This document shows positions 9,467 through 20,974 of a stretch of DNA of 64,000 bases, one piece after another. The notes beneath the pieces were generated by a model. The model did no database searches. It was not told the origin of the DNA and worked only from the letters and a program-made list of their open reading frames with translations. The position numbers and the translations under genes are program-made. Each line of letters begins with the position of its first letter. Within the stretch, counting starts at the first letter, position 1. The stretch is from Chaetoceros tenuissimus (taxonomy: Eukaryota > Bacillariophyta > Thalassiosirophyceae > Chaetocerotales > Chaetocerotaceae). Location: NCBI GenBank assembly GCA_021927905.1, contig BLLK01000029.1:868001-932000 (forward strand), written 5' to 3'.

Positions 9467-11544
9467 ATGTTGTCCGATGAAAACCTAACTCCATGGACTC
9501 TAGGTGCAACAAGTACACCTGCTTCCGACCAGGCAATGAATACCAGCAGGGGGCAGCTAGGAAGTAGTGCTGCAAACACTAGAGGGGCAGCATCTAGCAC
9601 ACGCATAGGCATGCGGGTCGTTGAAAGCCCCAGCCCCAATCCTCCCGAAGTTTCACCTATGCCCCCTACGACACAGTCATTCAATGCTTCAAAGTACCAA
9701 TCTCGACTTCTGAATTCACAATCAGCAGCCGGTGTAGAATCTGTACTTGCTGCTGCTTGTGCAGCCATGGGATTTGATATTGCTGAAATATGGCTGCGAA
9801 CCGGTCCAAAAACTCACCAGCTCATCAATTCTCATCTCAGAAGCACAGCATTAGATGAAACACTGCGAGACCAGCTGGTAGAAGTATACTATGGTGATAA
9901 AGCAGCAGAAAGAACTCATAGATTGAGTCCTGCACTTTGTAAGAAAGCAAAAGAAGATAATGATGTAGTTTGGGTCACTGCACAAACTGAAACAGGAGCA
10001 AAGGCACTCAAGTGTTCGCTCAATGGAGTGCTTACCGCTGTTGCAGTTCCTGTTTGTCACGAAGCTACAAATAGTAACATGACTGTCATTTACTTCTCAG
10101 TGAAGCGAGCAACCATGAGACCTGAAGCTATTGAATTCTTGATTCATATGAGTCTCGCAGCAGCTGTTGCAGGTGTGAACGACTTTGATGTGGATGACGA
10201 TGAACCTGGTAGACCATCTTCCATGGGAATGCCTTTTGAATATCAAAGAACAATGCGTAATACTCCATCTCCTGGTATTAGTAGTGGTAATAGATTATTG
10301 TCAACAAGAACAAGTAGTAATGTGGGACCATCAGAAGTAAATCATTTGTCGCATCACCCAAAACAAAAGAATAAGATTGATGGGGGTCATGGTGTTTTGA
10401 TGGATACATCACGGGGCATAAGACCAGTTCCATCAGATGATACATCTGTTCTATCAAGTATCACCCCTGCTGGTGCAAATCTTGATTTACGTTGGGCTGA
10501 TATGCGAAATGTTGAATACCTTACTGATGGTGGAAATAATTGGATTCACACAGCAGTTATGAATAAAACTCCAGTTGTTATCAAACAGTTGAAGCCTGAA
10601 GTAAGGGATGTATCAGTAGCGATAACAGAGATTGAGGACGAATTGAAAGTACACGCAATGTTAAATCATGAAAATATTGTACGGTTATTTGGAGCAGGAT
10701 ATCAGTCGGATCATTCGAGATTTTTAGTAATGGAAAGATTGGACGGAGGAACTCTGACACAACTTCTTGGTTATGAGACTAGAATCCGTGATAGAAGACG
10801 AAGGTTCTGGAAGAAGCAAAAGTTGCCTTATGTAAAAGTGCTTGGTATTGCCAAGCAAATTGCAGAAGCTATGGATTACTGTCACCGCATGGCACTTCCA
10901 GGATCCATGATTTTGCATCGCGACTTGAAGCCAGATAATATTGGTAAGTAAAAACACGATGTGCTATTGACATGATAGTCTTTTCGAAAGGTATTGATCT
11001 GACCTCTTGTTTTATGATAGGATTGACACTTGGTGGTGAAGTGAAGATTATTGATTTCGGTTTGGCAAGGGTAGTGGATAATGCATCACCAGACATGGAT
11101 GAGCTTTATGAAATGAGCGGCGAGACAGGATCCCTGAGATACATGGCACCAGAGGTAGCATCCTCGAAACCATACAATCAAAAAGCTGATGTATACTCTT
11201 TTGGAATGATTCTGTGGGAACTTGTTGCATATGAAAAGCCATTCAATGGTATGAACCGTGAGGAGTATTACGATAAAGTTGTACATTCAGGATTTAGACC
11301 AGAAATTACAAAGAGGTTCCCAGAGCAATTGGCAGATCTCATCCAAAGATGCTGGAATACTGATCCTCAAATCAGACCAAACTTTGATAGAATAGCTGAC
11401 TTGATTGACGAAATGCTTGAAAATGAAAACAATGGTAAAAGTGAAAGAAGGAGAATCCATTTCTCTTTCAAGAGAGATAGCAATAGGGATAGTACAAGAG
11501 GTGGAACACCAAAATTGAAGGACCGTCACTCAACATGGTTCTAA
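9467..11544 (+). CDS. TKL-type protein kinase with N-terminal GAF-like region, one intron
   Basis: Exon 1 is 9467-10943 and exon 2 is 11021-11544, joined across a 77-bp GTAAGT...TAG intron. The product has 666 residues. Residues about 79-238 resemble a GAF-type sensor fold (DIAEIWLRTGPKTHQL, then LNGVLTAVAVPV and MTVIYFSVKRA). The kinase domain starts near residue 345 and keeps every key element: Lys373 (VVIKQL), HRDLKPDN with Asp486, DFG with Asp504, and YMAPEVAS. The intron falls just after the HRD loop, and splicing restores normal HRD-to-DFG spacing. The activation loop and the sequence ADVYSFGMILWEL are typical of tyrosine-kinase-like Ser/Thr kinases. A signalling role triggered by a small ligand is an inference from the GAF-like part. 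Confidence 0.85.
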
Positions 11545-12180
11545 TACATGAAATCAAATAATAACGCTACCATAGACTCAAATATAGACATGATATTTTT
11601 TCGTACCTATTGTAAAGTTGTTAATCTAGGACTAGAAGCTTCCTACCTTCTTACAATAAGTAGATGTTTCATGATCAATTGATGTAGACCATATTTTTTA
11701 TTCAATATTCAATATTCAATGATTCTTTGAAATAAACTGTGTACGTACGTCATAGAATTTTATTAGGTTTTTTGGCAAGGAGACTTTCTACGCCAATAGG
11801 ATCGCTTCATCACTTATCTTCCCGCCAAGATTGAAAGAACTAATTGAGAAGATGGGAAAAACAACGGAAAAAAACACAACTAATGATAATAATAAGAAAT
11901 AGAAAGATATTACTTTTACAAATAGATCTTCATACTTTGTTGTTGGCAGTAACAATCTCACAATAGCAGGAACCACTCTCCACCACACTTCGTCGTCATT
12001 TATCGTCTGTCTGTCATCAGTCTTTGGAGCGAAACGAAGTACTGTATTCTTTTTCAAGTTCAACGCATCACAATCAAATTTCTAATTTCGTCATTTGCAT
12101 AGAACTAGAACGAAGAAAGATACTACTGATACAATATATATTAAATTTCTTTCGCATCACAAATATAATAAATCTATAAG
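11545..12180. other. Intergenic spacer
   Basis: These 636 bases separate the kinase from the TMEM184 gene. A 91-codon minus-strand frame (11788-12063) starts with ATG but resembles nothing and is half hydrophobic low complexity, so I do not call it a gene. Confidence 0.45.
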
Positions 12181-14458
12181 ATGGCCCGTCGTGCAAGAAA
12201 TGATCAACAGCCAAGACAGTCGCTATGCTGTGTAAAATTCTTCATTTTCCTTCTACTAGCCGGACTGTCAGCATCTTCTTTCTTCTTCTATGAGACCCTA
12301 GTTGAACTAAAGGCAGAAATCGGTTCAGATGAAAGTACTATTGCATCACTACAAAATACTGTAAAAGCACAACAGAAAATTATCAATCGCTTCAATGAAT
12401 CAGTGACAAATGCTGATGTGCAAAGAAAAGTGGCTGAACTTGAAGGGCAACTTCACACGACGGAAAGCGAAATGCTTGCAAGTTTGACCAAAACTAAAAA
12501 TCAGATTGCGGTACTTTTGAACTCTACCGTGCAGCAATTGGACTCTACTGTCAGTAGGGCACAAGCGGAAATTCAAACCGAGGTGAACATTGTGCACGAT
12601 GATGTAAATAAATATCAGGCAACAACGAAACAACAATTCAAAGATGAAAATAATTTCATGATATGGCAAATTGCAGGAACTTTTACTGTTTTGGCATGTT
12701 TGATCAGTATGTGGCATATGACTGCTCATGTCCGAAAATTTAATAGACCATTTGTTCAAAGAAGAATTCTTGCAATTTTGTGGATGAGCCCAATTTATTC
12801 AGTCACTTCTTGGTGTTCTTTAGTATTTCCGACATATGAGCCTTATTTATCCATTGTCAAGGTAAGATCTTAGGGGAGCAATAAATTTACTTGAATTATT
12901 AGAGAAGAGGAATACTTACAAGGATTGGTATAGGATTTTTACGAAAGTTATGTGGTGTACCAGTTCATCGGATTTCTAATTTCAGTTCTAGGAAAAGGGA
13001 ATCGAGATACGGTTGTTAATTTGCTTGCGAAACATGCAGATCACCTGGAGCCGCCAATGAGAATGTGTGGATGGTGCAGAGCAAGACCTGATTGGAATCC
13101 TCGAACACTTGCTGATGCAGTGCTAATGCGCTGCCAGGCACTTGTGATCCAATTCGTTTTCTTGAAACCGCTAACAGCTATCGGACTTTATGTCTGCACT
13201 GTGAAGTATAATTTTTCAACCGGCTCATCAGATTACATGAGTCCTGTCTTTTGGCTTCGTATTCTTCAAAATCTCTCTGTTTTTATGGCTTTCAATGGTT
13301 TACTGAAGGTGAGTTTGAAGGCAATTACTAGATCAAGAGGAATTGTATTTCGATTCAAAAGACACCTTGACTCACATTTAGTTTCAGTTTTATCACGCGG
13401 TACAGGAGGATTTAGCTTGGTGTAAACCTTTTCCCAAGTTTTTGTGCATCAAAGGAATTGTCGTAAGTCACATCGTTCTTGTCAAGCTTTTGTTTTATGT
13501 TTCGTATGAGTGTTTCATCTGACATCTCTTTCAGTTCATGACATTTTGGCAATCTGTGGTGATTTCTTTCTTGGCAAATTCTTCTACTATGGCTAACAAC
13601 GATGGCGCCCAAAATGCAGAGGATTGGGCCACCAAAGCCCAAAATTTGTTGATTTGTCTTGAAATGCTTGGATTTAGTATTGGTCATTTCTACTGTTTCC
13701 CAACTGAAGAATGGGAGGAAGGTTATAGACAAGACATTGAAAAGAAGTTAAAAACTGGTGCCGGAGATACTTTAGCACTTGGCGACTTCATGGCAGATCT
13801 AAAGCTGGTTCTAAGAGGAAGCAATCACGGCGTGAAAATAAAGAAGAAAAAGAGCAAGAAGAAGGTTTCCAATAGCTCTGAAGACTCTGTTGCTACAGCA
13901 GACAACGATTTCAGTGACCATGAACATTCCTTAGATACTACAATAGATATGGAAGATGTGAAGGACACTTTGAGGAACTCTCTAGCCTACGCCGTGACAA
14001 ATCCAAACAATAACGTTAGAGATGCAGCTGTTCGAGTGCTTGACCAGATAGGCGAAGAGCAAATCGATGCTGGTATAACCACAGATATAGAGAGTGGATT
14101 AAAATCACCCTCTAAGATTGCAGCTGGCACTGAACAAAAGGAAAGTACAGAAACAACATCACTTCTTGCAACTTCCTTCACTCCATATAACGATGACAAT
14201 TTCAAGAGTGAAACTGAGATTTCACCAATAAAACCTTCCGAGGAAGAAGATAACAGCTCTACAAACGAAGAAAATGCAGCTCTCAACTTTGAACCAATGG
14301 ATGACAATGAGATAGCTATGATAGTAGACGAAAGGATAAGTGAAACCCTCGACGAGGACAATGAAGAAACAGCGTTACTTGGTTCAAATGTTGATGAAAG
14401 GAAAATCTTCTTAAGGCCGAGCATATTTAATCTTCCTGAAGACGAGAAAGATAAATAA
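12181..14458 (+). CDS. TMEM184 / organic solute transporter alpha-like membrane protein, four exons
   Basis: Exons are 12181-12861, 12934-13308, 13388-13462 and 13535-14458. All three introns are phase 0 (72, 79 and 72 bp) with GTAAG or GTGAG donors, and the product has 684 residues. A first hydrophobic segment (residues 19-36) precedes a coiled-coil region of about 110 residues not typical of the family. The TMEM184/DUF300 core then follows: IWQIAGTFTVLACLISMWHM, SPIYSVTSW, DFYESYVVYQF, KPLTAIGLY, FYHAVQEDLA, PFPKFLCIKGIVVFMTFWQS and LLICLEMLGFSIGHFYCFP. The tiny 75-bp third exon encodes a well-conserved family motif, which supports the splice model. The C-terminal 200 residues are acidic and disordered. 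Family members sit in plasma or vacuolar membranes; the transported substrate is unknown. Confidence 0.85.
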
Positions 14459-14526
14459 TTAGGTTGAATTATTTAGGAGTAACTTTAAATCATTCTACTT
14501 TACAGGATTGACTTTGAGTCACATTT

Positions 14527-17500
14527 TTAAGCCTTGCCCTTCTGCCATTGTTTTAATGATGATGTGATTGCCTTGGTGTCTTTATGTTCCTCCCCATGCA
14601 ACGCAGTATACATTTTCAACGCTTTTTGCAGGTACAGTATGGCGTTTGCATTGTTTTCTGCTGAACCTAGCTGTCTATATATTGTGGCGCATTTGACATA
14701 TGCTTTTGCTTTTTCCATCTGCGAAGCTTCTGGACTAGATTCATCAACTTCGTCTATTAACATCAAATATGCTTCCAGAGCCCCTGTATTGTCTTTCAGC
14801 TTCATACGAAGAGAACCGATTCGACTTATGGCTGAAATCAGGTGACGCTTTTGTGCAGCCTGCCTAGCTACGTCAATATGCTCAGTTCCTGTTTGTTCTC
14901 TATCAATGTGCAACCTTAGACCCTTTACACCTCTTTCATAACTTTCCAAAGCCCCTTCATAATCCGAGAGTTTAGATTTGATAGAAGCAATGTTCAAGTC
15001 AATCAATGTTATGTCAAATGCATAAATACCAACATTCTCAGCTGGCTCATTGAAAGATGGACTCAACATATTGAAGACATTTCGTGCTGCCTCGTATTGT
15101 CTCAAGGCCTCACTCATTCTGCTGTGCTTCGCCAAAGTAATAGCATAGTCATTCATAGCCTTAGCAACGGGCACAGAAGCTTTTCCATAGAGTTGAGATT
15201 TCTCAGAAATGATTTCTTCAAACTTTGACATAGCTCTATCCCAGTCACCAGTACTGACCAGTAGATTAGCAAGGAGCTGAGTGTTCGCAATCAAATCATA
15301 CTTATTAGCAGATTTGCACGATTCATATATACTACTTGCTTCTGAGAGTTTGGCTAATGCTGTCATTTCGTCACCATATTTCATGTATGCTTTTGCTGAA
15401 GCATGAAGAGACTTCGCTACCTCCTCATTATAACTTCCAAAAATATCTCTGAATAAGACAGTTGCTTCCTCAAGTCGAGAAATAGATTCCTTCGTTTGCC
15501 TGGCTTTCAAAAGGTGGTCACCAACAGTAGCGATACACACAGCTACGTCAACATTACCTCCAGCATCAGAGTCCTTTGACTCAATTGCACGAATCGCAGT
15601 AACTATGCGTCTTGATCCTTCGCGCACGACCTTTCCAGCGTCTAGAGACTTTTGCTTAGGGGGTCCTTCCGAAGCATCACCAGCGTTTGCGCTGTTTTCT
15701 GATTTTCCATGCACTCGGTTGTATTCTTTTCTGAACTCAACCAAATCACTCATCTGGTGATGAGTAGCTTCCAAAGTCCCAAGGGCTTTTATACGGCGTT
15801 GAATAAATTTCTTGTCCAAAAGCATATCCGATGCCTTCTGATACATACGAGCTCGAATGAAATGATTAGGAAGATGGGCTACAATATACTTCTCAACATT
15901 GTCACCATCAAAGAAAGGTGAGTCTTCACTTTCTTTTTCTTCACTTAATAGTGCGTGACAAAGCAATTCATGAAATTGAATATCACTTGATAAGGCATTC
16001 TTCTCCTTAGTATGAGAACTGAAGAGATACTTGGCAGCACTACTAAACCAACTACTACTCTGCGCCTTTTCACTTCGCTCATTTTCGACTTCTAGTTCAT
16101 CTTTGAATGCAGTGAAGTAGTCTGCAACTGGTGCAAAGGTAGAGGACGGTCGGGAAGACATTTCTGCTGCAATATGCTTGATCTGAAATTCGATTACGAT
16201 GAGAACATTGCGAATAATGACAAATGATAAATTGTTGAAAAGTTTACTTACCGACTCATGCATCAAGTACGACAACTTATGATTAACAACTGCTGCCTCA
16301 GCTTCAATTGGCTCAGTGTCGTCACCATTTCCTTTTTCTTCACTTTTTCCAGTAATGTCTTTGCCAGAGTCTTTGCGTGCTGGATTGCTATTGACATCGG
16401 CATCATGTGCAGCACGTTGTATAAGATTCATGTGCTCGAGCATTTCAATCACAATGTCAGCAGAAACAACATCAGTATTCGACTCAAACTCAACACCAGA
16501 TATTACATTCGTAAAGAGCTTACGAATAATCCCTCTTGGAATACCACGACCAGTTAGCAACATGTCGTTTTCATGAAATACTTTTGCAAACGTTACAAAA
16601 CATCTTCGCAATGATGCACGAAGACAAAGGTCCTCAACAGTAGCAAAGCTGAGATCTACGACTCTACCGACAGAATTCACAAAACTTCTGATTCTTGAAG
16701 CCTCCTCTAAACTTAATCTGCATTGATCAATTAGGGTTGTCCAAGTACGAGAAGACAATGTCCAGTTCCTATTACTAGAACGGAGCATTCCTCCTGCCAG
16801 TCGAAGCGCTAATGGCGAATTACCACATCCTTTTACAATCACACGAGCTTCATCGAAAATTGGTGAAGATTTTCCTCCATACAATTTACGCCCGGCAGCA
16901 GAAAGAAGCAACTTTACTGCTTCTTGCTCCGAAAAAATGCGTACAAAAATTTCATTTGTGTTATCCTCCCCCATTAGCCCCGGTATTCTAGTTGTGACCA
17001 GAACTCTATGTAAGGCAGTATTATTGACACTTTCCAAAGATTGATTTGTTTCATTGTCTTCAAAATTTTCAAAGATAAATCTTTTGGCGTCCTCAACGTT
17101 CCACACATCATCGAGGCAAATAAGAATGTTTTTGTTGTTCAGCGATCTTCCTAGATCCTCTTTCATCCCTTCCAAATCTGTTCCCTGAAACTTTCTTCTA
17201 CTTTTCAAAAGCATACTGTTGATATTATTATCATCAGATTTATCAAAAGAAGTGGCATCTCTCATAATGAGTTGATCATATAATTCTTCATAAAGTCTTC
17301 GTATGTCCTTTTCTGTCAATGGTACACGCCCAAGTTGAATCCATGCAATACCATCGCAGAAGGTTTCTCTGACTTCAATACTTTGAATAGCTGCAGCGGC
17401 AAGAGTTGTTTTTCCATTCCCTGCTTTATCCTGGTGTCTTGATGTAATGGATGTTACAAGGAGTGATTTGTTTTCTTTTTGCGATTGGTCTCGATTGATT

Positions 17501-19039
17501 GCTGGTCTAGAAACGAGTGAATTCACTATCTGTTTCATCAGTCTATGTCTATGAATGTATTCGATCGGTAATTTCGGAACGGTACTTGGAATGTCAGCTT
17601 TTGCTGTCCAAGCTGGTAAATCTTCTTTCTGCCCTTTCTTCATTAAATTATCATTCTGATCTTTATCCGAATGAAGCTCTCTAATCAATCCGACAAGGTC
17701 ATCTTTCGGTTTATTTTGTGAAACCTCACTTGTTGAAGGTGTTGCACCTTGCATGTTTGTTTGCATCATGATGGGCCCTGGAGACATGTCTCTTGAATTT
17801 TGTTTCTGTAATTTTGCCAAATTCCTATTTGTAACTGCAAAGCCATCATCTCCTGGATTAGCAGATGATTCACTACTTTCTCTACGGAATTTATTTCTCA
17901 ACGAAGGCGTAGGAGTTGCTCTTCTAGATCTTGTCCGTCTTCCAAGACTCGAACCTCTTCCTCTCCTGAAAATTCCTTTCCCACTATTCGTACTAGTTGC
18001 AGAAGCATTGGAAACAACACTTGCTGTATCGGAAGTCGAAGGTTGCTGTTCCTTTTGCTGCTTTGATTTAGTACCTGCTAATGTGGCTACTGCTTTTTCC
18101 ACTTTCTCATTCCACCTCTGCATTTTTTCAACATCTTTTGCATCATGCGGTTGTACCAACCGGAAGAATAGGGTATATTTATTCTCTCTTCTTACAAGCA
18201 TTCGTTCCAGAACTTTGTTGCATCTTTTGATAACATCTCTCACAGATTTGAATTGTGCATCATCCTTCAATGCTCCTCTGGTAGCTGAATCTGTTGCAAC
18301 TTCGTCCACTAATGCTAACAGCTACAAACATATATCATTGTCAATTCTGGTCTCTTTTGCAAAAATGAAATATCGAAATCATGTATATTTTACTTACAAA
18401 GTTCACATTTCCCAAAAATTCCCACATGATTTGTCTACCTTCCTGTTCCCTTCTTGGCAGCATGGACCATTCTTTACTGTTCTTGTCCATTTTCAAAGGA
18501 GTTGCCCCAACTGCTTCATATGCGTCCTTCATACCAACAGCTAGTTCATGAAATGTTTTCAGTGCACTAGGTGCTTTACGTGGTAACATGGAGATTGCCC
18601 CAGGAGCCTTTTGCGAATAATATGCATCACTGCGACAAGAAGTAACAGCTACAAGCATCTGTTTACCTCCCTTTGCCGAAGAAGACGAGGACGATGAACA
18701 TGAAGATGCCGACGAAGCCACAGAGGAGTCATCATCGTCATCATCATATGCCATTCGCCTAGACCTAGAACGTGATCTCGATCTAGACCTAGAAAATGTT
18801 CTGCGAAGCAACGATGATCTTGCATGAGGTGATTGCGACCTTTGTCTGGTCTTGACTGCAGCAGGTGCATCTTGCACTGTTGCCTGTATGGACAAATCGT
18901 TGGTGGCATTGTTTTCGTTACTGGTACTATTGGTGCCATATCTACTACTGACACTTCTACTACTGCGACTCGTCCTTTGACTGAAAGGGTTCTTTGTGTT
19001 CATGCTTGAGTCTACCAGCGGATACCTATTGGAGCTCAT
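14527..19039 (-). CDS. NB-ARC (STAND) NTPase with C-terminal TPR repeats, three exons
   Basis: Exons on the minus strand are 19039-18398, 18321-16252 and 16182-14527, giving 1455 residues. The first intron (76 bp) and the second (69 bp) both have GTAAGT donors. The second is divisible by three and has no stop, so it can be read through. The N-terminus is Ser/Arg-rich (SRSRSRSRSR) and then helical. The NB-ARC core has a P-loop, AGNGKTT with Lys518, a Walker B ILICLDDVW (Asp618/619), an RNBS-B-like VLVTTR, and a GNSPLALRLAG motif in place of GLPLA. The last 450 residues are TPR-like helical repeats (for example AKAYVKCATIYRQLG). Such STAND proteins act as switch-like receptors, in plants and fungi for immunity and cell death. 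The role here is inferred. The start at 19039 is the first ATG; a stop lies upstream in frame. Confidence 0.8.
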
Positions 19040-19674
19040 TGAAGTTATTTGATCTAGACAATTAGTTGCTTTTAAAACGGATGAAAGACTATCTTTTGTA
19101 AGTCTTGGTTCTTCACCGCCTATTTCAAAAAATTCTTTTTCAGAAAATGCGTTGCGTTTTGGTTGAATAAATTGTCCCAATCAGCTCCGGATGAAAGATA
19201 TAATGATTGTTGCCTTTTTTCAATTCTGATACATGGAGCTATTCTGAATGAAGTACTGCGTAGTTCTCAGAAGGTTAGATGAAGTTATGTGTTGTCTCTT
19301 GCACATGTACTAAATAATTCAAAATAAGAAAAAACAGGAAAAACTGAATCTTGTGGGGGATACTTTTTATTCTTTCCCGCTCAGTCGTTCCGTTTGAATT
19401 AAGGTACTTTTAACCTATTATTGTACGTATTCCTTCATGCCTGAAAAGTCCGCTGTGTTTTGTCATGATTTTGTAGATGATGACGCAGATCGTTGTAGAC
19501 GCGGACGTTGAATTTATTTGTTTTATTTTTGACTTCTGCGTCAGCGCAAAACACCGCACATTCTTTGAGTGTTCCCGAGAATTACAAAATGGTGCCCTGC
19601 AGTTCTAAGAAGTATGGTTACCTTGGAACTTTTAGTCTAGGTCCTTGTGCCTTTGCTCGACTGTCTAATTTAAG
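19040..19674. promoter_or_regulatory. Divergent promoter region
   Basis: This 635-bp spacer separates the start codons of the STAND gene (minus) and the membrane protein gene (plus), so it must hold both promoters. No specific site is recognised. Confidence 0.4.
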
Positions 19675-20535
19675 ATGACCAAAGGAAGAAAGCTGAGATT
19701 TGAGGAAGCAGCTGCAGTTGCTGCTGTGTCAGCTCTTGTCGTCAAATTTACTGACATAGGCTTTGAGTTCTACGAAGGAGAGCTTTTCTCCACAAGTTGG
19801 CCATGGAAAATAGCTTTGTGCTTTTCATCAGCTAGCCCGTGGACTCTACGAAACGCATTTCAATATCTTTTTCAATCAAAAACGAGACCCAAAGAGAAAG
19901 AAATAGGTATTACGTCTCACAAAGATTCTTCCAAATATGGAACGCCACCACCACCAACTCCTCTTGAGGATGTTCACCATTCAAATAGAGACAAAGTGAT
20001 TTTCATGATCCATGATCTCGTTCACAACTTCGTCGCAATTGCATATCATGCATATCCTTCGCCATTTTTAGCTTGGTTAGCTTTGATTAATTTCCCACTT
20101 TGGTTTTCATTGATAGATCGAGCAATCACAAGAAAAGAAATGCAACATCACAACAACAACAACAATGAATCAACTACATTTCTCCATGTAACTTTATTTG
20201 GGAAAAGAAATTGTATTATGCAAGTGAATCAAGATCCCTTGTTTCTTTTTGCATTAGCTATTTATGTATATGGAACTGTGATCCGTGGAATAGATTACTT
20301 AATATCAGCTTCTTGTTTGGTCAATCTCTGCCTCCCATTTGCGAGACGAATATCAATACTAACAGAAGGAATTATTAAGCGAGGATTTGTTCTTGGTTTG
20401 TTCTTTCTTTTGGAGCATCTTTCCATACAATACCAGTTACATTTCCATCACAACATCGTCCATTTCATATCTCATTATGCCATTGCCTCTTTTGTAAATG
20501 AGATATACGTGAGTTACTTCGACGGAGAAGTCTAG
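19675..20535 (+). CDS. Unknown multi-pass membrane protein
   Basis: This 286-residue protein is not recognised. It has several hydrophobic segments: about residues 9-25, 42-60 (IALCFSSASPWTL), 118-143 (FVAIAYHAYPSPFLAWLALI), 180-205 (FLFALAIYVYGTVIRGIDYL) and 240-275. It also carries a His-rich HHNNNNN stretch between helices and ends SYFDGEV. The ATG at 19675 follows an in-frame stop. The layout suggests five or six helices in an internal membrane. No catalytic motif is visible, so no function is proposed. Confidence 0.6.
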   Translation: MTKGRKLRFEEAAAVAAVSALVVKFTDIGFEFYEGELFSTSWPWKIALCFSSASPWTLRNAFQYLFQSKTRPKEKEIGITSHKDSSKYGTPPPPTPLEDVHHSNRDKVIFMIHDLVHNFVAIAYHAYPSPFLAWLALINFPLWFSLIDRAITRKEMQHHNNNNNESTTFLHVTLFGKRNCIMQVNQDPLFLFALAIYVYGTVIRGIDYLISASCLVNLCLPFARRISILTEGIIKRGFVLGLFFLLEHLSIQYQLHFHHNIVHFISHYAIASFVNEIYVSYFDGEV

Positions 20536-20974
20536 GGTATGGCTATCAATTTCAAAATAATACAGCTTACACAAGCTGAAGTCCAATGTATTGTGGTCAT
20601 TATTTGAAAAAATGACAAGTAAAAAATAAACAGTATTTTTGTTGTAGAAAGATGTGTTAGTCGTGTCTAAAAATCACCGAGCACAGGCAAGAAATCTGAG
20701 CCTCTCGCCTCTCATTTGTGAGGTCGGTAGATGCACAAATGAGAATTAACTAAACGTAACAGTACTAAGTACTGAGCTTGTACTTAAGGAAAGAGTACAA
20801 TCTTTTCACGCACTTGGAAAGAGGTTACAATATATACAGCTCTAATCAACTCTCTTCTTTCGGAAGAAGCTGTACCAGTTGTGTTTTTTGTATCCACACC
20901 TAAATAATTTCAGGCATATCAGCCCCTAGTTACTCACCTCGCAACGCACCTCTATATTTACATACTTGGGAAAG
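20536..20974. other. Intergenic spacer with metX promoter
   Basis: The 439 bases between the membrane protein gene and metX contain no open frame of note. A TATATA-like stretch near 20,830 lies about 145 bp before the metX start and could belong to its promoter, but this is weak. Confidence 0.35.

Noticed and set aside
11788-12063. 91-codon minus-strand gene
   Set aside because: No recognised content; the second half is low-complexity hydrophobic. The only intron-like segment inside is about 40 bp, too short.
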